This document shows, one piece after another, positions 18,518 to 27,368 of a DNA stretch of 64,000 nucleotides. The DNA comes from Chloroflexota bacterium (GTDB lineage Bacteria > Chloroflexota > UBA6077 > FW602-bin22). Below the pieces are notes generated by a model that saw only the letters and a program-made list of their open reading frames with translations, was not told where the DNA came from and did not search any database. The DNA lies in contig SCUE01000033.1 of NCBI GenBank assembly GCA_004297775.1, positions 1 to 64,000 of the forward strand. The letters are read 5' to 3'. Position numbers and translations under genes: made by a program. The first letter of the stretch is position 1. Each line of letters starts with the position of its first letter.

Positions 18518-19510
18518 ATGGCTCGCCTTTCGGCGATCGAACAGCGTTTCAGGAAGAAACTCTCGGCCGTCGGTTCCCGCGGTGATGTTCTGATCCTTGG
18601 TGTCTCAGGCGGACCGGATTCGATGGCGCTGCTCGATCTTGCGACGCGTTGGGCGCGATCGACCCACTCGATTGTCGGCGTTGCCCATCTGGATCACGGA
18701 TGGCGACCCGAGTCGGGCGAGGACCGGGAGTTCGTGGCGCAAGAAGCGTGCGCGCGGGGGGTGCCGTTCTTTTCGGCACGTGCCGACCTCGCGACGCACT
18801 CGGAAGCGGATGCCCGGGCCGCCCGCTTTCGCTTCTTCGCACGCGTAGCGAAATCGTTCGGAGCCAATGCCACGCTGCTGGCCCACACCGCCGACGATCA
18901 GGCGGAGACCGTGCTGATGCGACTCGCGCGTGGAGCGGGAATCCGCGGCGTCGGCGCCATGCGCACGGAAACGACCATTGACGTTGATGGAACGGCGCTC
19001 CGGATCCTTCGACCGCTGCTCGGAACCACGCGGCGCGAGCTCCGACGATACCTCGATCAGCATCTGATTCCGACGCGCCACGATTCGACGAATGACGACC
19101 CGCGCTGGCGCAGGAATCGCGTTCGGAACGAACTTGTGCCACTGTTGGAGGAGATCGCGCCGGGCGCGACGTCCGCGATCGCGCGATTCGCAGATATCGC
19201 GGCCGATCATGCAGACCTGATCGACACCTTGGCTCGGTCGCTTCTCGACAACGTGGGGATGACGTCGCGCACCAATGAGACGACCTTTCGCCGTCGTCCA
19301 TTCTGTGCGGCAGCCGCCACGTCGCAGCGCGCGGCGTTGCATCTTCTGGCAGGTGACCTCGGAGCAGTGGACATAACCATGGAGCGAATTGACGCGGCCC
19401 GCGCGGCGATCGTCGAGGGGTCGGAGGATTCGGAGATCGAATGGCCCGGCGGACTGACCGTCCGGATCGGCGATGATTGCGTCGCGCTTCTGCGCCGGGG
19501 AGAGGGATGA
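18518..19510 (+). CDS. tilS: tRNA(Ile)-lysidine synthase
   Basis: TilS makes lysidine at C34 of tRNA-Ile(CAT), letting it read ATA. A 330-residue protein with the PP-loop ATP site S30-G-G-P-D-S35 in ILGVSGGPDSMALL, then AHLDHGWRPES and LLAHTADDQAETVLMRLARG. The C-terminal region is short compared with E. coli TilS, like the compact forms of many Gram-positive bacteria. ATG start 16 bases after the tRNA; its stop overlaps hpt (ATGA). The tilS-hpt-ftsH order is conserved in Gram-positive bacteria and others. Confidence 0.95.
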   Translation: MARLSAIEQRFRKKLSAVGSRGDVLILGVSGGPDSMALLDLATRWARSTHSIVGVAHLDHGWRPESGEDREFVAQEACARGVPFFSARADLATHSEADARAARFRFFARVAKSFGANATLLAHTADDQAETVLMRLARGAGIRGVGAMRTETTIDVDGTALRILRPLLGTTRRELRRYLDQHLIPTRHDSTNDDPRWRRNRVRNELVPLLEEIAPGATSAIARFADIAADHADLIDTLARSLLDNVGMTSRTNETTFRRRPFCAAAATSQRAALHLLAGDLGAVDITMERIDAARAAIVEGSEDSEIEWPGGLTVRIGDDCVALLRRGEG

Positions 19511-20064
19511 GAGAACCGGTCGACGGCGTTTCCGTTCTCATCGACGCAAAGCGCTTGCGCGATCGCATCGAGTCCCTAGCGCGCGAGATCGAGATGGTAT
19601 ACGACGGCCTCGACCTCCACTTGATTTGCGTCCTGAAGGGCGCGACCTTTTTCATGGTCGATCTGGCGCGCGCGCTACGTTGTCCCGTCAGCCTCGATTT
19701 CATCGGGGTGTCGTCGTACGGTGGCGGGGCACGGTCATCTGGAATCGTTCGGATTACCAAGGACCTCGACATCAGCATCGAGGGACGCGATGTCCTGATC
19801 GTCGAGGACATCGTGGATACCGGACTGACGCTGGCGCACATGCGCGAACTGCTCATGACGCGCGAGCCACGCAGCCTCCGCGTCTGTGCACTGCTCGACA
19901 AGCGGGAGGCGCGGCTTTCCTCGGTTCCGATCGATTTCGTCGGATTCACGATCCCGAACTCGTTCGTCGTTGGATACGGGCTCGACTACACCGAGCGCTA
20001 TCGCGAACTGCCGTACGTCGGCGTCCTCGAACCGTCAAGATACCAGGGCGAATCGAGCCGCTGA
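19507..20064 (+). CDS. hpt: Hypoxanthine phosphoribosyltransferase
   Basis: A 185-residue type I phosphoribosyltransferase salvaging hypoxanthine (and guanine) to IMP (GMP) with PRPP. The PRPP loop is VLIVEDIVDTGLTL (E100, D101), the flexible-loop SYGGG lies at about residues 70-74, and KGATFFMVDLAR is the conserved early segment. ATG at 19507 overlaps the tilS stop and is preferred over upstream in-frame starts for that reason. Confidence 0.96.
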   Translation: MREPVDGVSVLIDAKRLRDRIESLAREIEMVYDGLDLHLICVLKGATFFMVDLARALRCPVSLDFIGVSSYGGGARSSGIVRITKDLDISIEGRDVLIVEDIVDTGLTLAHMRELLMTREPRSLRVCALLDKREARLSSVPIDFVGFTIPNSFVVGYGLDYTERYRELPYVGVLEPSRYQGESSR

Positions 20065-20070
20065 TATAAT
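20062..20070 (+). promoter_or_regulatory. Extended -10 promoter for ftsH
   Basis: TGATATAAT: TG, one base, then perfect TATAAT (20065-20070), immediately after the hpt stop. No -35 match is seen, as is usual for extended -10 promoters. The ftsH start is 41 bases downstream. Confidence 0.6.
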
Positions 20071-20110
20071 CCTCTGGCTCGACAGGCGGGACGGAGGAAG
20101 CTGGCTCTCG

Positions 20111-21976
20111 TTGGACACCAAATGGCTCCGCAACAGCTTCATCTACCTCCTGATTCTGGTGGCGGCTATTGCGCTCTTCTTGTCGATTTTTCCGACGTCG
20201 GGTGGCAAAGACGCATCGGAGATGCCGGTTAGCGAAGTTGTCGCGCTCGCGAAGGCTGGGCAGATCAAGAAGATCACCAGTGAAGGCGACACGCTCTACG
20301 TCGAGCGCCGGGACACGGCCCAGAGGGTTCGGGCTCGAAAAGACCCCAACAGCGACCTTTACCAGATTCTCACGACGACCGGCGTGCCGCAAGAGCGGAT
20401 CGCCGAAATCGAGATCGATTACCGGAAACCGCCAGAATTCGGCAGTTGGATCGGTTTGACCGTTCAGTTTCTGCCGTTCATCTTCCTGGCTCTGTTCCTC
20501 CTTTTCATGATGCGTCAGGCCCAGGGATCGAACAATCAGGCGATGTCGTTCGGTAAGAGCCGCGCTCGGATGTTCGTCGGCAGCAAGCAGACAGTGACGT
20601 TTCAGGACGTGGCCGGTGTTGAGGAGGCGAAGCAGGAGCTTCAGGAGGTCGTCGAGTTTCTGAAGTATCCAGAGAAGTTCGCCGCTCTCGGGGCACGAAT
20701 CCCCCATGGCGTCCTCCTCGTGGGTCCGCCGGGAACGGGCAAGACGCTCTTGGCGCGCGCTGTCGCGGGCGAAGCCGGAGTGCCGTTCTTCTCGATTTCT
20801 GGCTCCGAGTTCGTCGAGATGTTCGTCGGCGTTGGGGCGAGTCGCGTCCGCGATCTGTTCGACCAGGCAAAGCGGAACTCGCCGTGCATCATCTTCATCG
20901 ACGAAATTGATGCCGTGGGGCGCCAGCGTGGGGCAGGGCTCGGCGGTTCGCACGACGAGCGCGAGCAGACGCTCAATCAGATCCTGGTCGAGATGGACGG
21001 TTTCGAGTCGAACACGAACACGATTGTCGTGGCGGCGACGAACCGACCGGATGTGCTCGATCCCGCCCTTCTCCGTCCGGGCCGGTTCGACCGTCAGGTC
21101 GTGCTGGATCGTCCCGACATTGTCGGGCGCACGGCCATCCTCGAAGTCCACAGCAAAGGGAAGCCGATCGACAAGACCGTGGAGATCACTGTCCTGGCCA
21201 AGCAGACGGCCGGGTTCTCGGGCGCGGATCTGGCCAATCTCCTGAATGAGGCCGCGATCCTGGCCGCGCGCCGAAACAAGAAGACGATCGGACTCTCCGA
21301 GTTGGAGGAGGCCGTCGATCGCGTGATGGCCGGTCCGGAGCGGAAGAGCCGCGTTATGACTGGCAAGGAAAAGGAGATCATCGCGTACCACGAGGCCGGC
21401 CATGCGGTGGTGGCGCGCTTCTTGCGCAATGTCGATCCGCTCCATAAGGTGACGATCATTCCGCGCGGCACGATGGGCGGATACACCCGGCTTCTTCCGA
21501 CCGAGGATCGATACCTGTATTCGAAGTCGATGTTCGAGGACACGCTGGTGTTTGCGCTGGGCGGTCGCGTGGCCGAGGACATTGTCTACGGCGAAATCAC
21601 GACCGGCGCCGAGAACGACATCGAGCGCGCAACGCAGATCGCCCGTCGTATGGTCACAGAGTACGGAATGAGCCGTCGGCTGGGCCTGGTGGCGCTAGGT
21701 CACAAGGAGGAGTTGATCTTCCTTGGACGTGAGATCGGCGAACAGAAGAATTACTCGGAAAAGGTCGCCGTGGCGATCGATGAGGAGATTCGAAGCTTCA
21801 TCGATATTGCCGAGGGTCGTGCGCGCGAGATTCTGTCCAGCCAACGCGGCGCGCTGGATCGCTTGTCTGCCGCGCTGATTCGCACCGAGACCCTCGAGGG
21901 CGAAGAACTCGATCGGGTCTTTAGTCCCGATCCGGACCCGCAACCGGAACCGCGACTCGCGCCAGCGACGGCCTGA
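20111..21976 (+). CDS. ftsH: ATP-dependent zinc metalloprotease FtsH
   Basis: A 621-residue membrane-anchored AAA protease degrading misfolded membrane proteins and regulators. Two N-terminal membrane helices (about residues 9-25 and 112-133) flank an extracytoplasmic loop. Walker A is G205-PPGTGKT, Walker [10 protein letters not shown], and the zinc site H427-E-A-G-H431. The TTG at 20111 is preceded by GGAGGAAG ten bases upstream and puts the first helix at the usual place; the frame runs further upstream into hpt. The last 56 bases overlap the convergent dinG gene. Confidence 0.97.
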   Translation: MDTKWLRNSFIYLLILVAAIALFLSIFPTSGGKDASEMPVSEVVALAKAGQIKKITSEGDTLYVERRDTAQRVRARKDPNSDLYQILTTTGVPQERIAEIEIDYRKPPEFGSWIGLTVQFLPFIFLALFLLFMMRQAQGSNNQAMSFGKSRARMFVGSKQTVTFQDVAGVEEAKQELQEVVEFLKYPEKFAALGARIPHGVLLVGPPGTGKTLLARAVAGEAGVPFFSISGSEFVEMFVGVGASRVRDLFDQAKRNSPCIIFIDEIDAVGRQRGAGLGGSHDEREQTLNQILVEMDGFESNTNTIVVAATNRPDVLDPALLRPGRFDRQVVLDRPDIVGRTAILEVHSKGKPIDKTVEITVLAKQTAGFSGADLANLLNEAAILAARRNKKTIGLSELEEAVDRVMAGPERKSRVMTGKEKEIIAYHEAGHAVVARFLRNVDPLHKVTIIPRGTMGGYTRLLPTEDRYLYSKSMFEDTLVFALGGRVAEDIVYGEITTGAENDIERATQIARRMVTEYGMSRRLGLVALGHKEELIFLGREIGEQKNYSEKVAVAIDEEIRSFIDIAEGRAREILSSQRGALDRLSAALIRTETLEGEELDRVFSPDPDPQPEPRLAPATA

Positions 21977-24779
21977 TCCAGGACCGCACGGCCTCGGGCA
22001 GTTCCGCCAACGTGAGTCGCCGCCGCGATGCCGGCGGCAGCGATCTCAGGAACAGTTCTCCATAGCGTTTCGTGGCGATTCGCCGGTCATAGCAGATCAC
22101 GACGCCCCGATCATTGGTCGAACGAATGAGGCGGCCGAATCCCTGCTTGAACCGAAGGATCGCCGACGGAACACTGAACTCCATGAACGGTTCGTCGAAC
22201 AGCTCGGATCGCGCCGAAACGATCGGATCACTTGGCACCGGAAACGGTAGCTTCGCGATCGCGAGCACGGACAGTGCGTCGCCGGCGATGTCGACGCCTT
22301 CCCAGAAACTGGCAGTTCCGAGCAGAACGGTCCGCGGGTTCGTCGCAAACGCCGTGGTGAGATGTCGGCGCGATGTGCCGTCGATGCCCTGACCCAGCAC
22401 GAGGATGTTTTGACGTTCGAGCCGGGCGCGAATCGCGAAGAACGTCTGGCGAAGCTGGGCGTGACTCGTGAAGAGAATGAGGGTACGTCCACCGGCCTGG
22501 ATACTGACGTCGATCAGCGAGCGCGCGAGATCCTGCCCATATCGCGGATTGTCCGGCTCGGGTATGTCGGTTGGCAGACACAGGAGGGCAGCCGCCTCGT
22601 AGTCGAATGGTGAACCGACCGCGAGCGTGGTTGCGTCCGGAATGCCGAGGCGTCGATTGATGTACGTGAAGTCGCCATTGGTCGTCAGCGTCGCCGATGT
22701 CAAGATCGTGGCTGCCTTCTTTGCAAATAGGGACTCCTGAAGAAGGTCGCCCACAAGAAGGGGGGCCACATTCAGGGAAACATCGGTCGGCGTTATCGTC
22801 ACCCACGTCACACTATTGCTGTCGGATCCGACGACGAGGCCGCCGATCGACTCTCGAAGCTGTGCGTTTACGCGCGTGGCGCCAGCCAGCGCGCCCATGA
22901 GTGCCTCATATTCGAGGAGGCCGCTCGATTCGAGCGATTGCAGGTGCGTTTCAAGACGAGTCGTCGCCGTATGCACTTCCGCGAATGCAATGGCGAGGTT
23001 GTCCCACCCGGTGTCGATACGTTCGAACGACGACTGCGCGCGCGTTGCCTTCGTGATGCGGACGCGGCTCTCTCCGCCGGTTCGCTCATCGGTCCGAAAT
23101 ACCGCTGAGACCGTTGCGAAGAAGTCAATCGCCGCCGCGCGCGCGTTCTCCACACGGGACGAGAGTTCCTGCGCCACACGTTCGATCTCGGATTGGACCG
23201 CGTTCGATACGTCCGCGCCCCGGAGATGGTGCCCGATTTCATTGATGATGCCGGAGCGTCGCTCGCTGGATGTATGCGCCAGGATGTCGAGGTACGCCGC
23301 GACGCTTCCCAGAGTGGCGGTGAATCCGAGTTGAGAAGTGGCTTGATCTTCGAGATGATGCGCCTCATCGACGATCAGGTACCGATAGTCCGGAATAACC
23401 TTGTTGTCGACCGCCATATCGGACAGGAGCAAAGAGTGATTGACAACGGTGACGTGCGACGCGGCCGCGCGCTCACGCGCGTAGTGAATGAAGCAGCCGC
23501 GATGCCCGATGGCGGCGCACCGTCGGGGCGTACACGAATCCGAGGCCGCGTTCAGTCGTGACCAGATCTGGCGCTCGTCGTCGAGGAGATTCAGTTCCGA
23601 CACGTCCCCGGACTCGGTCGTCGGTAGCCAAACGAGAACCTTGACGAGCGTGACGATCTCACTCAGGCTGAGGTCGGTTCGGCGGCGCATTGCCGCCCAT
23701 CGCTGGAAACAGAGGTAGTTCTGTCGGCCCTTGAGAGCGGTGAAGGTAAACGCATCGGGAAGCGCCACCTGGATTCGGGGCAGGTCCTTGTGTACCAGTT
23801 GCTCCTGAAGGTTGATGGTATTCGTCGATACGACGACTCTTTCGCCAGTCGCCACCGAGTGGCGGATTGCCGGCAGCAGGTACGCCAGCGATTTCCCGGT
23901 GCCAGTCCCAGCCTCCACGAGTAACTGGCCGCCACTGCCGAACTGCTCGCAGACTGCCCGGAGCATCGCGATCTGCTGCGGCCGCTCGGCGAAATCGTCG
24001 ATTGCGCGCCCGAGCGGTCCGTGTCCACGCGCGAGTGCGACCGTCGACTCGATATCGATCGGACCGGCGGTTGCCTGGGCCACGAGTGGAGGTCGCTCGA
24101 CGCGCGCAACGAAGGCATCCAGACTGGCCGCGCCGACGCCGACCTTCGCCGCGATGGCATCGCGAATCGTTGTTCCCCCGGTCGGGGCTACCTCGTCGTC
24201 GATCGCGGCAAAGATGGGCGCAAGTGACCAGAGGGTCGGCCGCGTGAGGTCGACGATCTCGCGCAAGATCGACCGATCGAGCGCCTTTACGCGCGCCGTG
24301 AGAGCGCGAAAGACGCGATGGGTCGTCTGCGCGTCGCCGAGCGCGCGGTGGTTGGTCGATCGCGCGATGCCGAGATGGCTCGCCACAGACCCGAGCGCGT
24401 AGCTTGCCAGTCCGGGCAGCATGATTGACGCCAATTCGTGCGTGTCGAGGGCATGGTTTACCATGTTGGCGCCCGCGCCACGAAGTGCATCCAGGTCGAA
24501 CCCAATCGAGTGGCCGACCAGAGGCGTGTTGCCAAGATAGGCCGTGAACCGTGGCAGCGCCCGCTCGATCGCGGGGGCGTCGCGCAGCACGCGATCCTCG
24601 ATTCCTGTGAGCCGCCGAACTCCGAGACTGATTGCGGAAGGCGGCGATATCAGGCTCGCAAACGTGTCGAGCACGCGATCACCGAGGAAGCGAATTGCCG
24701 CAATCTCGATGAGATGCCGTTCACCGGTCCGGGATGTGGTCCACTCACAGTCGATCGCGACGAGTGGCTGCCGAATCAC
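21921..24779 (-). CDS. dinG: DinG-family helicase with N-terminal DnaQ-like 3'-5' exonuclease
   Basis: A 952-residue protein. Residues 1-165 form a DEDDh exonuclease: D10/E12 in AIDCEWT, H90-D95 region, and H144/D149 in HRALGDAQ. From about 260 on it is an XPD/DinG superfamily 2 helicase: Walker A 289-297 (EAGTGTGKS), DEAH 471-474, and C-terminal GTASFWEGVDI and QGFGRLIRS. Four cysteines, C357 (GRQNYLC), C416, C421 and C429, fit the 4Fe-4S site of XPD-like helicases. It probably unwinds damaged or R-loop DNA 5'-3' while trimming 3' ends. Fused forms are known as DinG-related proteins; keeping both parts intact is notable. Confidence 0.92.
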   Translation of the reverse strand: MIRQPLVAIDCEWTTSRTGERHLIEIAAIRFLGDRVLDTFASLISPPSAISLGVRRLTGIEDRVLRDAPAIERALPRFTAYLGNTPLVGHSIGFDLDALRGAGANMVNHALDTHELASIMLPGLASYALGSVASHLGIARSTNHRALGDAQTTHRVFRALTARVKALDRSILREIVDLTRPTLWSLAPIFAAIDDEVAPTGGTTIRDAIAAKVGVGAASLDAFVARVERPPLVAQATAGPIDIESTVALARGHGPLGRAIDDFAERPQQIAMLRAVCEQFGSGGQLLVEAGTGTGKSLAYLLPAIRHSVATGERVVVSTNTINLQEQLVHKDLPRIQVALPDAFTFTALKGRQNYLCFQRWAAMRRRTDLSLSEIVTLVKVLVWLPTTESGDVSELNLLDDERQIWSRLNAASDSCTPRRCAAIGHRGCFIHYARERAAASHVTVVNHSLLLSDMAVDNKVIPDYRYLIVDEAHHLEDQATSQLGFTATLGSVAAYLDILAHTSSERRSGIINEIGHHLRGADVSNAVQSEIERVAQELSSRVENARAAAIDFFATVSAVFRTDERTGGESRVRITKATRAQSSFERIDTGWDNLAIAFAEVHTATTRLETHLQSLESSGLLEYEALMGALAGATRVNAQLRESIGGLVVGSDSNSVTWVTITPTDVSLNVAPLLVGDLLQESLFAKKAATILTSATLTTNGDFTYINRRLGIPDATTLAVGSPFDYEAAALLCLPTDIPEPDNPRYGQDLARSLIDVSIQAGGRTLILFTSHAQLRQTFFAIRARLERQNILVLGQGIDGTSRRHLTTAFATNPRTVLLGTASFWEGVDIAGDALSVLAIAKLPFPVPSDPIVSARSELFDEPFMEFSVPSAILRFKQGFGRLIRSTNDRGVVICYDRRIATKRYGELFLRSLPPASRRRLTLAELPEAVRSWIRPSLARVAVPVAGPDRD

Positions 24780-24828
24780 GTCGAAGGCCGCGAGTCGCGT
24801 CGGCCGCGCCTCGCCAATTGCAGTTCCG

Positions 24829-25131
24829 CTATCGGTGCTTGGCCGGACTTGCCCGGAGCGTCACGTAGATCGCATAACCAAGCACGAGCACCGCGCCGAT
24901 TGCAGCAGTTAGCCCGCTGATAATCAGCTCGTCATACTTGATCACGCCGCGCGCGAACATCTGTCCCCAGCCCAACATGACGCCAGCTCCCATTGCGAGG
25001 GACAGCGCGCCAAGGCTTCCGAGCAGAACTTCGCCAATGATGTTGTAGCCCTGCTCTCCCTGGCTGCGAAGAAACAGATACCCGAGTACACCGACGATCG
25101 CGCCCACGCTGAACCAGTAAGCCAGGACCAT
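24829..25131 (-). CDS. Small membrane protein, transglycosylase-associated (GlsB/YeaQ)-like
   Basis: A 100-residue protein with three to four hydrophobic helices and the glycine-rich pattern of the Transgly_assoc/GlsB family (LAYWFSVGAIVGVLGYLF, then NIIGEVLLGSLGALSLAMGAG, then a final AAIGAVLVLGYAIYV). The ATG at 25131 is preceded by GGAGGGGGAA, an excellent Shine-Dalgarno, so I prefer it over in-frame starts further upstream. Family members respond to stress in other bacteria, but their activity is unknown. Precedes dinG on the same strand by 49 bases. Confidence 0.6.
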   Translation of the reverse strand: MVLAYWFSVGAIVGVLGYLFLRSQGEQGYNIIGEVLLGSLGALSLAMGAGVMLGWGQMFARGVIKYDELIISGLTAAIGAVLVLGYAIYVTLRASPAKHR

Positions 25132-25215
25132 TTTCCCCCTCCGGATTTCGGCGTGGCGAAAGGTACTCGCTTTCACCTCCATCCGCAAGAAGGAGCGCTC
25201 GGCATTTTCGCGTAT

Positions 25216-25244
25216 TTGACACTCGAACTAGCCGCGAGTAGACT
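25216..25244 (+). promoter_or_regulatory. Sigma-70-type promoter for the ABC importer operon
   Basis: TTGACA (25216-25221), exact 17-base spacer, TAGACT (25239-25244), the best consensus promoter in the window. The 233-base stretch between 25132 and 25364 holds this promoter and about 110 bases of untranslated leader; I see no other gene in it. Confidence 0.75.
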
Positions 25245-25364
25245 GCGCCGCCAAATGGTGTAGCTCTTTTCGCACGCACGATGCTCCTGACCAATGTGGA
25301 ACGGGGCACGTGTGACGGCACGGGCGAGATCGTTTGGTTGGCAGAGTTGAGGGTAGGAGCGGAC

Positions 25365-26312
25365 ATGGCAGCGGCACCTCCAGCGGCAACCGTCGCGACG
25401 CTGACTCGGCGGAATCTGGCGGTTCGCGAGGCGATCTGGTTCTACATCTTCATCTCGCCCTGGCTCGTCGGGTTCATCCTGTTCACCGCCGGACCGATCA
25501 TCGCGTCGGGAGCGCTGAGCTTTACGCACAACGATCCGGTGAACTGGCCACCGAAATGGGTCGGCACAGCGAACTACGAGTTGATGTGGAAGGACCCGCT
25601 ATTCTGGCACTCGCTGAGAGTGACGTTCTATTACACGTTCCTGTCCGTGCCTCTGAGTGTGATCTTTGCAACGTTCATCGCGCTTCTGTTGAACGAGAAG
25701 CTGCCTTTGATCTCTATCTGGCGAACAATCTACTACCTTCCGGCGATCATCTCCGGAGTTCCAGTCGCGGTGATGTGGTGGCTGATGTTCAACTCGAGCT
25801 TCGGCATGATCAACGGCACGTTGTACGATTGGACCGGAATCCTTGGTCCGCGCTGGCTCTCCGATCCACCGTGGGTCATGCCGGCGTTCATTATCATGAG
25901 TTTGTGGGCGTTCGGTGGCCCGATGCTGATCTATCTGGCGGGGATTCAGGGCGTTCCGACGCACTTGTATGAGTCGGCCCAGATCGACGGCGCGAATGTC
26001 TTTCAGCAGATCTGGCACATCACCTTACCGTCGATCACACCGGTGATCTTCTTTAACGGCATCATGGCGATCATCGGATCGTTCCAGGTGTTCACCAATG
26101 CCTACATCATCACGCAGGGCGGGCCGAGCTACGCGACGTACTTCTTCGTGCTCAATATCTATAACAACGCCTTCACGTACATCGCCAACATGGGCTACGC
26201 CGATGCCCTGTCTTGGGTGCTGTTCATGATCATGCTGATCTTCACGTACCTGGCGTTTCGATCGTCGCAAGGCTGGGTACACTACGAAACCGAAGTCGCC
26301 GGGGAGAAGTAG
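25365..26312 (+). CDS. Carbohydrate ABC importer permease (MalF/UgpA-like)
   Basis: A 315-residue permease with six predicted membrane helices and the EAA loop YESAQIDGANVFQQIWHITL that docks the ATPase. ISPWLVGFILFTAGPI at the first helix is typical of sugar-family (CUT1) permeases. ATG at 25365 has AGGAG five bases upstream and puts a normal 25-residue cytoplasmic tail before helix 1; an upstream ATG at 25281 would add an atypical extension. It pairs with the next permease and the lipoprotein downstream. Substrate cannot be read from sequence. Confidence 0.92.
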   Translation: MAAAPPAATVATLTRRNLAVREAIWFYIFISPWLVGFILFTAGPIIASGALSFTHNDPVNWPPKWVGTANYELMWKDPLFWHSLRVTFYYTFLSVPLSVIFATFIALLLNEKLPLISIWRTIYYLPAIISGVPVAVMWWLMFNSSFGMINGTLYDWTGILGPRWLSDPPWVMPAFIIMSLWAFGGPMLIYLAGIQGVPTHLYESAQIDGANVFQQIWHITLPSITPVIFFNGIMAIIGSFQVFTNAYIITQGGPSYATYFFVLNIYNNAFTYIANMGYADALSWVLFMIMLIFTYLAFRSSQGWVHYETEVAGEK

Positions 26313-26320
26313 GATCACCG

Positions 26321-27229
26321 ATGGAAGTACCTATTACACACGACGTCACGAGACCCTCATCACGGCAGGTGTCCTATCTCGCCCGAAAGAGTGTCCGGAA
26401 CACGCTGTGGCTCGGTTTCGTCGGCCTGTTCATTGGTGTCGGCGCCATCGGACTGATGTTTCCGGTCTACTTCATGTTCATCACCTCGCTAAAGGACGGT
26501 GGGGCGACCTTTGCGTTGCCGATCAAGTGGTTTCCGTGGATTCAGTACGAGCCGCAATGGCAGAACTACGTCGAGGCGCACGAGTTCATGAAGTGGACGG
26601 TCGTGTACCGGAATACGGTTCTGATTTCGACGGTGGCCGCGATCGGTGACGCGCTGTCGGGCCTGCTCGTGGCGTACGGGTTTTCGCGGTTTCGCGCACC
26701 GTACAAGAATTTTCTCTTTACGTGCCTCCTGGCGACGCTGATGATCCCGTTCGCGGTCCGGCTCGTCCCGGAGTACCTCGGCTTCGCCCGACTGGGGTTG
26801 ATCAACACCTTCTGGCCGTTGATCCTGCCGGGCTGGCTCGGTAGCGCATTCTTCATCTTCCTGCTTCGGCAGTTCTTCACGACAGTCCCGATGGCGATGG
26901 ACGAAGCCGCGACAATTGACGGGGCCGGTCCCATCCGGATTCTTTTCCAAATCCTCGTGCCGCAAATCCGCGCCGCGTTGATCGTTGTGATGATCAGTTC
27001 ATTCACGTTCAACTGGAACGACTTCCTGCGCCCGCTGCTCTACCTGAACTCGGCGGATATGCGCACGGCCGCGGTTGCGCTGTCGTACTTCAACGCGATG
27101 TACGGCGGGACGCCGTTCCATCTGATGATGGCGGGCGCTCTCGCGATGTTGATTCCGGTTCTTGTCTTGTTCTTTGCTCTTCAGCGCTACTACATCCAGG
27201 GCGTCGTCATCAGCGGTGTCAAGGGCTAG
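26321..27229 (+). CDS. Carbohydrate ABC importer permease (MalG/UgpE-like)
   Basis: A 302-residue permease with six membrane helices and the EAA loop MDEAATIDGAGPIRILFQIL. The segment MFPVYFMFITSLKD and the central YGFSRFRAPYKNFLF fit the MalG branch of CUT1 importers. The ATG lies eight bases after the first permease stop, with AGGA between. It completes the membrane pore; the operon has no ATP-binding subunit. Confidence 0.93.
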   Translation: MEVPITHDVTRPSSRQVSYLARKSVRNTLWLGFVGLFIGVGAIGLMFPVYFMFITSLKDGGATFALPIKWFPWIQYEPQWQNYVEAHEFMKWTVVYRNTVLISTVAAIGDALSGLLVAYGFSRFRAPYKNFLFTCLLATLMIPFAVRLVPEYLGFARLGLINTFWPLILPGWLGSAFFIFLLRQFFTTVPMAMDEAATIDGAGPIRILFQILVPQIRAALIVVMISSFTFNWNDFLRPLLYLNSADMRTAAVALSYFNAMYGGTPFHLMMAGALAMLIPVLVLFFALQRYYIQGVVISGVKG

Positions 27230-27368
27230 AAGCGCTCGCCGCGATTTGCTTGTAGCATTGGTATATTCAACGAGATCACAGGAGGTGACGCGGGACACGG
27301 ACGGGGGTTCTCTCAATCGGAGCGAACCTGATCGGGTCATTTCATCGCGATCTCAAGAAGGAGTAACC

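Noticed and set aside
19946..21445. 499-codon open frame antisense to ftsH
   Set aside because: Fully covered by ftsH with all its motifs; the antisense product resembles nothing.
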